DNA of 45,312 nucleotides, from assembly GCA_016867395.1 (NCBI GenBank), contig VGJS01000035.1, forward strand, positions 1 through 45,312, in the 5' to 3' direction. Made by a program: the position numbers and the translations under genes. Below are positions 17,093 to 24,956 of this stretch, one piece after another. The notes under the pieces are model-generated. The model had not been told where the DNA came from. It saw only the letters and a list, made by a program, of their open reading frames with translations, and did not search any database. The stretch comes from Candidatus Handelsmanbacteria bacterium (GTDB lineage Bacteria > Latescibacterota > UBA2968 > UBA8231). Position 1 is the first letter of the stretch. Each line of letters opens with the position of its first letter.

Positions 17093-17399
17093 TTAGACCC
17101 GGACTTGGGGGCCCACGTTGCAGACCGGTCGCTCAGGGCGATCTGCGCCTTCTGGATGTCGGTGAGCCGGCGCTCCAGCTCGGCAAAGGGCTCCGCGATG
17201 CGCGTGGCCTGAAGTTCGTTGTGGTCCCCTCCTCCTTCCAGCGGCGGGAAATCCGGTCGAAGAATTTGGTGAGGAAGATCGGGCAGCCCCCGACCACCGG
17301 CATCTGGGCCACGCCCAGGTCTTCGAAGACCAGCCCGCTGCACATGACGATCGCGCAGATGCTAATGAAAATGGTGCCCACCATTCGCGTCGGTCCCAT
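17093..17399 (-). pseudogene. Small membrane/coiled-coil protein, PspB-like (first tandem copy), frameshifted
   Basis: ATG 17399 opens a protein with a hydrophobic N-terminus (MVGTIFISICAIVMCSGLVF) and a polar stretch KFFDRISRRWKEEG. The coiled-coil continuation (AEPFAELERRLTDIQKAQIA) is found only in another frame, so there is a frameshift near 17225. The coiled coil closely parallels that of the next gene (LAELEHRLSDIQEVVLA), indicating tandem duplication. The end is unclear: the coiled-coil frame runs on into the next gene without a stop, while a TAA exists one frame away near 17093. Confidence 0.55.
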
Positions 17400-17447
17400 C
17401 TTGTTCTCACGTTGAACGGCTCAGGCGCTCTCCACGCTCCGGGCCCA

Positions 17448-17918
17448 TTATTTCTCGTGCCCGTGGAGAAACTCGGGGAAGCGGTAGACCACCCTCCCCG
17501 AGTCGGTTACCTCCGCCTCGGCCTAGCCGCCGTCAGCTAGTTCGCTTAGGATCTGCTAAGCCTCCTCCACCAGCACACCGCTGTCGGCGGCGGCCTCGGC
17601 CACCGTCAGCCGGCCGCCTTTCTGGCGGGCCAGGCGCACGATGCGGTGCTGCTCCTTGCGGTAGCGCACAAGGAGCGCGGCGGCGTCCAACTTTGAAGCA
17701 AGCAGCCAGAGCAGGCCGCCCATTAGCACCAAGGCCACGCCAGCGGAGAAGGGTTGCAGGTTGGTGAACAACCCGTCGAGGATCAAACCCAGGCCGATGG
17801 GCACCACGGGCACGGCCCAGGCCTTAAAGAACAGGGCGCCCAGATGCTTGATACCGCCTTCCATCGATATCCTCGCCTTCAGTTTGGCGTCTTCGAAGGT
17901 GCCCTGCAGCTGGCCCAT
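17448..17918 (-). pseudogene. PspA-linked two-TM/winged-helix protein with two in-frame amber codons
   Basis: A single frame of 157 codons from ATG 17918 to TAA 17448-17450 with no indel. It is interrupted by TAG at codon 121 (17556-17558) and codon 132 (17523-17525). N-terminal part: two membrane helices (FKAWAVPVVPIGLGLILDG, VALVLMGGLLWLLA). C-terminal part: a winged-helix-like domain (RYRKEQHRIVRLARQKGG, LTVAEAAADSG) that continues sensibly through both TAG codons (QILSELADGG, then AEAEVTDSGRVVYRFPEF). The ambers fall where Glu/Lys and Tyr/Trp would be natural, each one base away. ATG lies 2 bases after the pspA TGA, so the two were co-translated. Confidence 0.7.
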
Positions 17919-17919
17919 C

Positions 17920-18597
17920 TCAACCCTGTTTCCGGGTCACCTTGGCCTTGAGTTGGGCCAGTTCGGTCTCCACCTGTATGCCGGTGTCCAACTGGCGGAT
18001 CTGCTTCTCGATGTCGTCCTTGTCGCTGGCCATCTCCTCGTACAACTCGGCCTCGGCTTCGAAACTTTCGATCTGCTGCTCAAAGCGCTCGAAGCTCGAA
18101 AGGGCCCCTGACCCCAGCCCGGACATACTTCGGGCCATCTGCTTGCGGGCCGGGGCGGCGCGGTGGCGGGCCACCAAAGCCCCTTCGCGGGTCCGGGCCT
18201 CCTCGAGTTTCACCTTAAGTTCGCCCCACTGGGTCTTAAGCTGGGTGACGGTCTGTTTGCTTTCCTCCAGGGCCGCGCCCAGTTCGTCGCACATGCACTG
18301 GAAGACGGCCTTGCGCTACTGGGCCCGGCTGGCAAGTTCGTCGTACCCTGCCTTTCGGGCTCGCTCCGCTGGGCGCTACCATTCCTCGACCTGGCCGATC
18401 TTTTCGGTGTGCTGGCGCTTCAGGCGTTTCTGGTTGGCCAAAGCGGTGCCCAACGAAGCGGTGGCCTTGTTCACCGCCTCCACCATCTCCCGCACCATCT
18501 GCCGGATCGTCTTGTCGGGCTCTGCGGCCCGGTCCAGCAGTTCGTTGATGTTGGCCTTGAGGATGTCCGCCATCCGTGCGAAAATACCCTTTGCCAT
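17920..18597 (-). pseudogene. pspA: PspA/IM30 phage-shock protein A with two in-frame amber codons
   Basis: A frame of 226 codons from ATG 18597 to TGA, the right length for PspA (about 220 aa). PspA is the ESCRT-III-like membrane-stress protein that coats damaged inner membrane. The N-terminus (GIFARMADILKANINELLD, PDKTIRQMVREM) is typical, and the whole remainder is heptad-rich coiled coil ending in LDTGIQVETELAQLKAKV. TAG occurs at codon 74 (18376-18378, after VEEW) and codon 94 (18316-18318, before RKAVFQ), with no frameshift. Read strictly it gives a 73-aa fragment. An intact sigma-54 promoter lies about 50 bases upstream. Confidence 0.88.
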
Positions 18598-18648
18598 TGC
18601 CCCTCGCTCCGTTGCAGGTCTAGCTACGGCCTTCGCGCAGACAGTTTA

Positions 18649-18664
18649 TGCAAGGGGCGTGCCA
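18649..18664 (-). promoter_or_regulatory. Sigma-54 (-24/-12) promoter of the psp-like operon
   Basis: On the minus strand the sequence reads TGGCACGCCCCTTGCAT, an exact match to the RpoN consensus TGGCAC-N5-TTGCA with GG and GC at the required spacing. The -12 element lies about 50 bases before pspA ATG 18597. Upstream (18683-18722) is an A/T-rich tract, suitable for DNA bending between an enhancer and the promoter. The locus encodes an NtrC-type activator carrying GAFTGA, so regulation by the linked kinase-regulator pair is a direct inference. Confidence 0.85.
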
Positions 18665-18879
18665 GTATCAGCCTCTGGGGGGCTTGTTTTTAAGCTTTTG
18701 TTTTTTATTACTTTTTTCCCATCTTACCCCGCCCGCACCCACCTGTCCTGGCCTCCGCCGCCACTGCGGTGGCGGGACGGGCCACTGGCCGGGGGATCCT
18801 CTGGTGTTGCGGAACCTTATCTGGCATCCGAGGTTAGTGTATTCAGAATCTTCTCTTGTGAAAGGAGGCTTTTACCCGC

Positions 18880-19749
18880 ATGTCCCACTACCGTGTTTCG
18901 CTCCGCCTGCTGGCAGGGTGCCTAGCCCTGGCCGCCTGCGGCCAGGATGCCCAGGTCAAATTTAGAGATCCCTCTGAGATGGTGCTCATCCCCGCCGGCG
19001 AATTCCTCATGGGCGGGGAAAAGGCCGACCTGGAGGGTTTTGACAAGGCCATGTATCTCAACTACGAAGCCGAACTCCCCCGACACCGGGTGAGGTTGGA
19101 CGCCTTCTACCTGGACAAGTACGAGGTGACCAACGCCCAGTACCGCAAGTTCCTGGCCTCCAACCCGGGCGCTTCCTTCGACCACAAGGACCAGCCCCCC
19201 GACCAGGACCATCAGCAGCACTACCTCAACGAGGAGATGAAGGCCGAAGACCAGCCGGCCACCGGGCTCAACTGGTTCGACGCGTACGCTTACTGCAAGT
19301 GGGCCGGCAAGCGCATGCCCACCGAGGCCGAGTGGGAGTACGCGGCCCGGGGTCCGGCCGAGGCGTATCGCAAGTATCCCTGGGGCAACGAGGGCCCCGA
19401 CGCCGACGGGATCTGGCGGGCCAATCTCCGGCCCCAGCAGGGGTGGAGCGCCGACGGCTACCGCTACACCGCCTCGGTGGGCTCCTTTCCCGACGGGGTG
19501 AGCCCCTTTGGCATCATGGATATGGCCGGCAACGCCGAGGAGTGGGTCCACGATTGGCTCGACGCCAGCTATTTCCGCAACAGCGAGGGGGCCAAAAACC
19601 CACAGGGGCCGGCCCAGGGCCGCAACAAGGTTTTGAAAGGAGGGTCCTTTGGCACCGACCCCATCCATCTGCGTATCGCCACCCGGCTCTACGGAGCCCC
19701 GGAGGTGAAGTCGGAGATGCAGGGCTGCCGCTGCGCCAAGGACCGCTGA
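18880..19749 (+). CDS. SUMF1/FGE-domain lipoprotein
   Basis: 289 aa with a lipoprotein signal (RVSLRLLAGCLALAAC, lipobox Leu-Ala-Ala-Cys) and then a complete formylglycine-generating-enzyme fold: MVLIPAGEFLMGG, YEVTNAQYRKFL, LNWFDAYAYCKWAGKRMPTE, AEWEYAARG, YPWGNE, GIMDMAGNAEEWVHDW, VLKGGSFG. The usual ending GFRCA reads GCRCA. The active-site copper-binding Cys pair of true formylglycine-generating enzymes is absent from the LKGGSF-to-C-terminus stretch, so it is likely a non-catalytic or differently acting surface member. ATG 18880 follows AAAGGAGG. It is transcribed away from the psp-like locus. Confidence 0.88.
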   Translation: MSHYRVSLRLLAGCLALAACGQDAQVKFRDPSEMVLIPAGEFLMGGEKADLEGFDKAMYLNYEAELPRHRVRLDAFYLDKYEVTNAQYRKFLASNPGASFDHKDQPPDQDHQQHYLNEEMKAEDQPATGLNWFDAYAYCKWAGKRMPTEAEWEYAARGPAEAYRKYPWGNEGPDADGIWRANLRPQQGWSADGYRYTASVGSFPDGVSPFGIMDMAGNAEEWVHDWLDASYFRNSEGAKNPQGPAQGRNKVLKGGSFGTDPIHLRIATRLYGAPEVKSEMQGCRCAKDR

Positions 19750-19837
19750 GCGGGCTGCCTGGCCGCCCTCGCGGATTTTTGCTATTGTATACTCCAAAAA
19801 GCCATATCCACCATTCTTGACAATAGAGGGTAATTCC

Positions 19838-21247
19838 ATGAAAATGTACATTGGAGGTGCGTGGGTGGAGGGGAAGGACGTGATCCAGGTCCACAATCCC
19901 TTCGACGGCTCGGTGGTCGATACCGTGCCCAAGGCCACCCCCCAGGACGTGCAGACCGCCATGGCCTCGGCGGCCCGCGGGGCCGAGGTCATGGCCAAGC
20001 TCAGCGCGTACCAGCGCTACCAGATCCTGCACAAGGCCTCCGAGATCATGACCGCCCGCCTGGAGGACCTGGGCCGCACCATCACCCTGGAAGAGGGCAA
20101 GGTCATCACCGAAGGGTTGGGCGAAGCCGCCCGCGCCCAGGAGACCATCACTCTCTCGGCTGAGGAGGCCAAACGCCTCGGGGGCGAGACCCTGCCCCTG
20201 GACGCGGCCTCTAACGGAGCCGGCAAGTTCGGTTTCACCCTCCGAATCCCCTGTGGGGTGGTAGCGGCGGTCACCCCTTTTAATTTCCCGCTCAACCTAG
20301 TCTGCCACAAGGTGGGCCCAGCCCTGGCCGCCGGCAACGCGGTGATCGTCAAGCCGGCCACCGATACCCCGCTTTCGGCCCTCAAGCTGACGGAGATCCT
20401 GCTGGAGGCCGGCTTGCCCCCCGAGGGCATCCAGTGCATCACCGGCTCGGGCGGGGTCATCGGCGACGCCATCTGCGGCGACAAGCGGGTGCGCAAGATT
20501 AGCTTCACCGGCAGTCTGGAGATCGGCGAGCACATCTGCCGAGTGGCGGGGATGAAGAAGGTGACCATGGAACTGGGCTCCAACGCCCCGGTGATCGTCA
20601 TGTCCGACGCGGACTTGGAAAAGGTCGCCAATGCCACCGCGATAACCGGCTTCGCCAATGCCGGCCAGGTCTGCATCTCCACCCAGCGCATCCTGGTCAA
20701 CCAGAAAGTGTACGGCGACTTCCTCGACGTCTTTAAACCCAAGGTCGAGGCCCTGGCCACCGGCAACCCTCTGGCCGACGGAATCAAGATGGGGCCGATG
20801 ATCCGCGAGAAGGACGCCGTGCGGGTCAACGAGTGGGTGAGGGAGGCTGTCTCCAACGGCGCCCGCCTGGTCACTGGCGGCACCCGGCAGGGCACGTTGC
20901 ACGCCCCCACCATCGTGGCGGACGTGGACCCGAAGATGCGCATCTCCTGTGAGGAGTTGTTCGGGCCGGCGGTGGCGGTTTCGCGCTTCGACAACATCGA
21001 CGAGGCCATCGCCCTGGCCAACGACAGCGACTACGGCCTGAGCGCCGCCATCTTCACCCAGAACATCGACTGGGCCCTCAAGTACGCCCGCCAGGTGCAG
21101 TCGGGCAATATCCATATCAACTGGGGCACGGTGTGGCGCGCCGACATGATGCCCTATGGGGGGCTCAAGGACAGCGGCATGGGCAAGGAAGGCCCCCGCT
21201 ACGCGGTGGAGGAGATGACCGAGATGAAGATGGTGGTCATCCACTGA
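19838..21247 (+). CDS. NAD(P)-dependent aldehyde dehydrogenase
   Basis: 469 aa. Catalytic Cys in FANAGQVCIST and the general-base Glu in TMELGSNAP. The cofactor-binding TPFNFPLNLV, KPATDTP, and FTGSLEIG are clear, as is the C-terminal MPYGGLKDSGMGKEGP. The overall look is that of the phosphonoacetaldehyde / sulfoacetaldehyde / non-phosphorylating glyceraldehyde-3-phosphate group, but the substrate is not determined. ATG 19838 lies behind GAGGG; the longer frame would begin at a TTG at 19817 without a good site. It is a separate unit between the SUMF1 lipoprotein and a convergent operon. Confidence 0.9.
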   Translation: MKMYIGGAWVEGKDVIQVHNPFDGSVVDTVPKATPQDVQTAMASAARGAEVMAKLSAYQRYQILHKASEIMTARLEDLGRTITLEEGKVITEGLGEAARAQETITLSAEEAKRLGGETLPLDAASNGAGKFGFTLRIPCGVVAAVTPFNFPLNLVCHKVGPALAAGNAVIVKPATDTPLSALKLTEILLEAGLPPEGIQCITGSGGVIGDAICGDKRVRKISFTGSLEIGEHICRVAGMKKVTMELGSNAPVIVMSDADLEKVANATAITGFANAGQVCISTQRILVNQKVYGDFLDVFKPKVEALATGNPLADGIKMGPMIREKDAVRVNEWVREAVSNGARLVTGGTRQGTLHAPTIVADVDPKMRISCEELFGPAVAVSRFDNIDEAIALANDSDYGLSAAIFTQNIDWALKYARQVQSGNIHINWGTVWRADMMPYGGLKDSGMGKEGPRYAVEEMTEMKMVVIH

Positions 21248-21272
21248 TCGACGGGTTCAGCCAGAAAAATGG

Positions 21273-21306
21273 GCGGGTGCCTTCCCAAAGGAGGGCCCCC
21301 GCTTTT
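21273..21306. terminator. Bidirectional hairpin between convergent genes
   Basis: In the 70-base gap between the aldehyde dehydrogenase stop and the aminotransferase stop, GCGGG pairs with CCCGC around an inner CCTTCC/GGAGG stem (loop CAAA), followed by TTTT on the plus strand. It is a plausible intrinsic terminator for the dehydrogenase gene and may also serve the opposite strand. Confidence 0.5.
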
Positions 21307-21317
21307 CGTTGGGCCGC

Positions 21318-22175
21318 TCACCAGTCCCCGTGTGCCACGTACTCGAGGAAAGCCTCGCGCAGCCGGCGTGCCAGGGGGCCGGGTTTTCCGTCGGCGACCG
21401 GGTGCTCGTCGAGGTGGACGATGGGCATGGCCTCGGTGGTGGTGCCGGCCAGGAAGACCTCGTCGGCCTGGCGGTACTCTTCCAGGGTGGCAAACTCCTC
21501 GCGCACTGGCAGTTTCAGCGCTTTGGCCAGGTTTAGTATCACCCCCCGGGTGATGCTGGGCAGGATGTGGGGACCGGCCGGGGCGGTCGATAGCACCCCC
21601 TGGCGCACGCAGAAGGCGCTGGTGGAGGATCCTTCGGTGACCCGCCCCTCTTCATCTACCAGCAGGGCCTCGAAGGCCCCGGCCTCGACGGCCTGCTGCT
21701 TGGACAGGATATTGGCCAAAAGCGAGGTGCTTTTGATGTCGCAGCGCTTCCAGCGCAGGTCGGGGGTACTGACCACCTTCACCCCCCGCTGGTACAGCTC
21801 GGGGGCCGGCCGGCACAACTCCTTGACCGTCATCACCACCGTGGGCTGGATCAAGCCGGCGGGGAATTCGTGGTGGCGCGGGGCAGTGCCCCGGGTGATC
21901 TGGATATAGACCAGGGTTTCGGCAAAGCCGCTGCGCACTATCCCCTCCCGCACGATGCCCTCCAGGCCGTAGGCATGTATATCCAAGCCGATGCGCAGGG
22001 CCTGGAGGCTGTGCTCCAGCCTTTGAAAATGGGGCTCCAGGGCGAAGGGCCGGCCCCCGTACGAGGCCAGCACCTCGTACACCCCATCTGCGAACTGGAA
22101 GCCACGGTCCTCCACCGAGACCACCGCTTCGGCGAGGGGCAGGAATTTGCCGTTGACAAAGGCGATTTCGGGCAT
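21318..22175 (-). CDS. dat: Class IV aminotransferase, D-amino-acid transaminase type
   Basis: 285-aa PLP enzyme of fold type IV. VEDRGFQFADGVYEVL is the family N-terminal signature, YIQITRGTAPRHHEFP follows, and the Schiff-base Lys is in RCDIKSTSLLANILSKQQA. The PLP-phosphate loop is EGSSTSAF and the TTTEAMPI segment is typical. These features fit D-alanine/D-glutamate transaminase better than branched-chain aminotransferase. It is last in a five-gene operon, 7 bases after the isomerase-like gene, so it may serve an amino-compound catabolic route rather than the cell wall. Confidence 0.85.
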   Translation of the reverse strand: MPEIAFVNGKFLPLAEAVVSVEDRGFQFADGVYEVLASYGGRPFALEPHFQRLEHSLQALRIGLDIHAYGLEGIVREGIVRSGFAETLVYIQITRGTAPRHHEFPAGLIQPTVVMTVKELCRPAPELYQRGVKVVSTPDLRWKRCDIKSTSLLANILSKQQAVEAGAFEALLVDEEGRVTEGSSTSAFCVRQGVLSTAPAGPHILPSITRGVILNLAKALKLPVREEFATLEEYRQADEVFLAGTTTEAMPIVHLDEHPVADGKPGPLARRLREAFLEYVAHGDW

Positions 22176-22182
22176 CTCTCTC

Positions 22183-22947
22183 CTATATCTGGGCCAGCGC
22201 CGCGAACAAGGCGCGATAGTAGCGCATCAGGCGCAAGGGATCGGCGCTGGCGGAGATCTCCGCCAGACAATAGCCCTCATACCCGCTCTGCCGGAGCAGG
22301 GCGAAGAGCCGGCGCCAGGGGTAGTCGTTCCACAACTCGTTGATATGGACCAGGCCGATCCGGCCCTCCAGCAAGGCGAAATTGGCGTCGATAGCGCCGT
22401 CCTTCAGGTCCTGGGGATTGGAGTTCCAGCAGGCCACTGCGCTGGGGTGATCGGCGTGGTCGAGCATGGTGCGGATGTACGGGGGTTCGCAGGTGACGCG
22501 GCCGTGTACCTCCAGGCGCAGTTCCACCCCCAGTCCGGCGGCGACCTCCGCGCACTGGCGCAGGGCCTGCCCGATCTGCGCGAAAGTCTGCTCCCTGGGC
22601 ACCCCCTCATCCTCGTGGATCTTGTTGGGCCGCACCTTCACCCCCGAAGCGCCCAGGTCCGCGGCGAGTTGCAGGTACGCCTTGGTTCCCTCTGTGTGGC
22701 GCTTCAATTCCGCCGGGTCCACCGCGTCGAACTCGAAGGCCGTACCCAGGCCCACTAGTTCCACCTGCGAATCGGCGAAGCGCCGACGCACCTCCCGTCG
22801 CTGGGCCGGGCTCAGGTCGCTCTCCACCTTGTGGGCGTGGGTGACGCGCAACTCCACACCGGCAAACCCGGTCTCCCCGCAGTTTTTGATGATGGTCTCC
22901 AGGTCCCAGTCCTTGGCCAGGTTGTAGGTGACCAGTCCGAGCCGCAT
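22183..22947 (-). CDS. Sugar phosphate isomerase/epimerase-like TIM-barrel protein
   Basis: 254 aa of the xylose-isomerase-like TIM-barrel superfamily (AP_endonuc_2 fold). It begins MRLGLVTYNLAKDWDLE and shows the superfamily's metal-site pattern: Glu in GVELRVTHAHKVE, Glu and His in LRLEVHGR, Asp/Asn in CWNSNPQD, then HINELWNDYPW and a late Glu in GYCLAEIS. The precise substrate cannot be named; proteins of this kind act on keto-sugars or inosose. ATG 22947 lies one base after the TGA of the M20 gene. A second member of the superfamily is at 33207-34046. Confidence 0.82.
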   Translation of the reverse strand: MRLGLVTYNLAKDWDLETIIKNCGETGFAGVELRVTHAHKVESDLSPAQRREVRRRFADSQVELVGLGTAFEFDAVDPAELKRHTEGTKAYLQLAADLGASGVKVRPNKIHEDEGVPREQTFAQIGQALRQCAEVAAGLGVELRLEVHGRVTCEPPYIRTMLDHADHPSAVACWNSNPQDLKDGAIDANFALLEGRIGLVHINELWNDYPWRRLFALLRQSGYEGYCLAEISASADPLRLMRYYRALFAALAQI

Positions 22948-22948
22948 C

Positions 22949-24289
22949 TCAGTCCCTCTCCTCTGCGTCGAAAAATTCGGTGTTGAAGATGGCCTGCTGC
23001 TGGCGCAGGTATTCCTCCACGCTCAGGGACGGCCGGTGCTCCCCCACCACCCGCCTGGCCTGTTCCGCCCCGTCCCACAACAGATCGATGGCCATCATCG
23101 CCAGGGCCTTGGCCGGGGCCAGGTACCCGGCCTCGGGGTCGGCGATGTGCCATTGGGTGCTGTGTGCCGCCCCGCTGGCCCCTTTCATCACCGGGTGCAG
23201 CACCGGCATCACCTGGCTCAGGTCCCCCGCGTCGGTGGAGCCGCCGCTGTGTGGCAGGTCGCGGCAGGCCCCGCTGCCGAAGAGCTGGACGGCGTTCTCG
23301 CGGAAGAGCTGGGCCAAGAGCGGGTCGTTGCGGAGGGGCAGGTATCCGGGCAGGGTCTGGATCTCCACCTGGCAGCCCAGGACCAGCGCCGCCCCCTTAA
23401 GGGCGCGGTCCACCTTGGCTGCCGCGTCGAGCATGGCCTCGCTGGTGCGGGCCCGCACATAGGTCTCCAGGCGGGCCTCGGCCGGCACGATGTTGACCAG
23501 GTCCCCTCCTTTGGTGAGGATAGGGTGGACCCGCACGCAGTCCTGGTCGCGGAAGGTCTCGCGCTGGGCGTCGATGGCGGTAAGGGCCAACTGAGCGGCC
23601 TTGAGGGCGTTGATCCCCTGCTCGGGGGCCATGCCGGCATGGGAGGCCCGGCCGATGAAACGGGCGGTTTTGCCCAGGAAACCATTGGAGGAGGAAGCCA
23701 CCCCCGCCGCCCCGTCCAGTTGTTCGGCGCAGCCGCTGTGGATCATCAGCGCCAGGTCCACGTCGCCGAAATGGCCCCGCTCCAAGAGCTCGGCCTTGCC
23801 CCCCAGGAAGCGGGTCTTGCCCTCCCGCACCAGGCCCACGCGGTAGTCTATCTCCACATATTCCTCTGCGGGCACGGCCATGAAGGCGATCTGGCCGTCC
23901 AGGTGGCGGGCGGCCCCGGCCGTGGCCAGGCCCAGGGCCGCACCCAGCACCCCGGCGATCTGGGCATTGTGCCCGCAGGCGTGAGCCGCGCCGGTCTGGG
24001 GGTGGGCCCGGGGATGGCCAGGCACCACCAGCGCGTCCAACTCCCCCATCAGCGCCACCGTGGGACCGGGCCGGCGGCCCTGGTACAGTGCCTTGACCCC
24101 GGTGAGGGCCAGGCCCTCCTCGAAGGGCAGTCCCAATTCGGCGAAGACCTCGGCCACCCGCCGGGCAGTGCGCACCTCCTTGAAGCCCAGCTCGGGATCA
24201 TCCATGATCGCCTCGCCCAGGGCGACGATGCGTTCGCCCTGACGGTCGATGGCGGCGCAGACCTGCTGCTTGAGGGTTTCCCGGTCCAT
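22949..24289 (-). CDS. M20-family amidohydrolase (AbgB / IAA-amino-acid hydrolase-like)
   Basis: 446-aa cytosolic metallo-amidohydrolase. Metal-site motifs are GELDALVVPGHP, HACGHNAQI, and AVPAEEYVEID with the catalytic Glu pair; a late His is in SGAAHSTQWHIAD. The dimerisation domain is in the middle (GRASHAGMAPEQGINALKAA). The family hydrolyses the amide bond of N-acyl or N-aryl-amino acids such as p-aminobenzoyl-glutamate. Size and all key residues are normal. It lies 3 bases after the ThuA gene and 1 base before the isomerase-like gene in a tight operon. Confidence 0.9.
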   Translation of the reverse strand: MDRETLKQQVCAAIDRQGERIVALGEAIMDDPELGFKEVRTARRVAEVFAELGLPFEEGLALTGVKALYQGRRPGPTVALMGELDALVVPGHPRAHPQTGAAHACGHNAQIAGVLGAALGLATAGAARHLDGQIAFMAVPAEEYVEIDYRVGLVREGKTRFLGGKAELLERGHFGDVDLALMIHSGCAEQLDGAAGVASSSNGFLGKTARFIGRASHAGMAPEQGINALKAAQLALTAIDAQRETFRDQDCVRVHPILTKGGDLVNIVPAEARLETYVRARTSEAMLDAAAKVDRALKGAALVLGCQVEIQTLPGYLPLRNDPLLAQLFRENAVQLFGSGACRDLPHSGGSTDAGDLSQVMPVLHPVMKGASGAAHSTQWHIADPEAGYLAPAKALAMMAIDLLWDGAEQARRVVGEHRPSLSVEEYLRQQQAIFNTEFFDAEERD

Positions 24290-24292
24290 GCG

Positions 24293-24946
24293 CTACTCCA
24301 TTCTCAGAAGCCAGCGCGCCGCATTGTGAAGCAGCCGCTGCACCATAGGGTGCCGCAGGATCTCCAGGGTGTGGCCGTTGGCCAGGTACGCCACCCGCCC
24401 TTGGCCGTACTGGTAGGCCCAGCCCGCCGCCGACTCCATGCCGTTGCTCCCCTGGCTCTTGAGCAGCAGTTGCACCCGGTGGTGATCGAACCAGAGGAAG
24501 TGCTGCTCGTCGGTGATGGTATAGTCCTCCACCCCGGCGGTGATGGGATGGCGAGACACCACGTGCACCCCGAACTCGGCCACCGGCGGGTGGCCCTGGT
24601 AGTACCCACCCATCACCTTGCGGTAGCCGTTTTTCCAGGGGTACGCCCAGCCGGCGTTGTGCAGGGGCAGAAAGGCCCCACCCCCGGCGACAAAGCCCTC
24701 GATGGCCTCCTCCTGGTGGGGCTGCATCCACACCTGGTGGGGCTGGTCCGGGCCCTGGGGCCACTCCATGCCGTCGCGCAGGATAACCAGCAGTCGCTTG
24801 CCCGCCAGAGCGCCGGCGTCGAGGCCGGCGAAGTCCGTGGCGTACTCCACCTGCAACCCGGATGCCTCCAGGGCCGGCCCAACCCCGGCAAAGGCGTCCT
24901 CGGCCCGGTGGTACCGGTCTCCGGCCAGCAAGATGGCGTCTTTCAT
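24293..24946 (-). CDS. ThuA-like (trehalose utilisation, class I GAT fold) protein
   Basis: 217 aa. ThuA-domain pattern: an N-terminal strand ILLAGDRYHRAEDAFAGV, GKRLLVILRDGMEWP, and the nucleophile-elbow-like region GFVAGGGAFLPLHNAGWAY, then HPITAGVEDYTITDEQHF and a C-terminal GRVAYLANGHTLEIL. ThuA proteins are linked to sugar oxidation and dehydratase-like steps, but their reaction is poorly known. ATG 24946 was chosen over an upstream start because AAAGGA lies 5-10 bases before it and it clears the preceding gene by 10 bases. Confidence 0.85.
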   Translation of the reverse strand: MKDAILLAGDRYHRAEDAFAGVGPALEASGLQVEYATDFAGLDAGALAGKRLLVILRDGMEWPQGPDQPHQVWMQPHQEEAIEGFVAGGGAFLPLHNAGWAYPWKNGYRKVMGGYYQGHPPVAEFGVHVVSRHPITAGVEDYTITDEQHFLWFDHHRVQLLLKSQGSNGMESAAGWAYQYGQGRVAYLANGHTLEILRHPMVQRLLHNAARWLLRME

Positions 24947-24956
24947 GGCAGTCCTT

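Noticed and set aside
14185..18597. Genome-wide recoding of TAG to an amino acid
   Set aside because: Several intact genes in the window end with TAG at the expected place, the kinase also carries TAA and TGA, and single-base change from common GC-rich codons explains the TAG excess. Only local readthrough is kept as a possibility.
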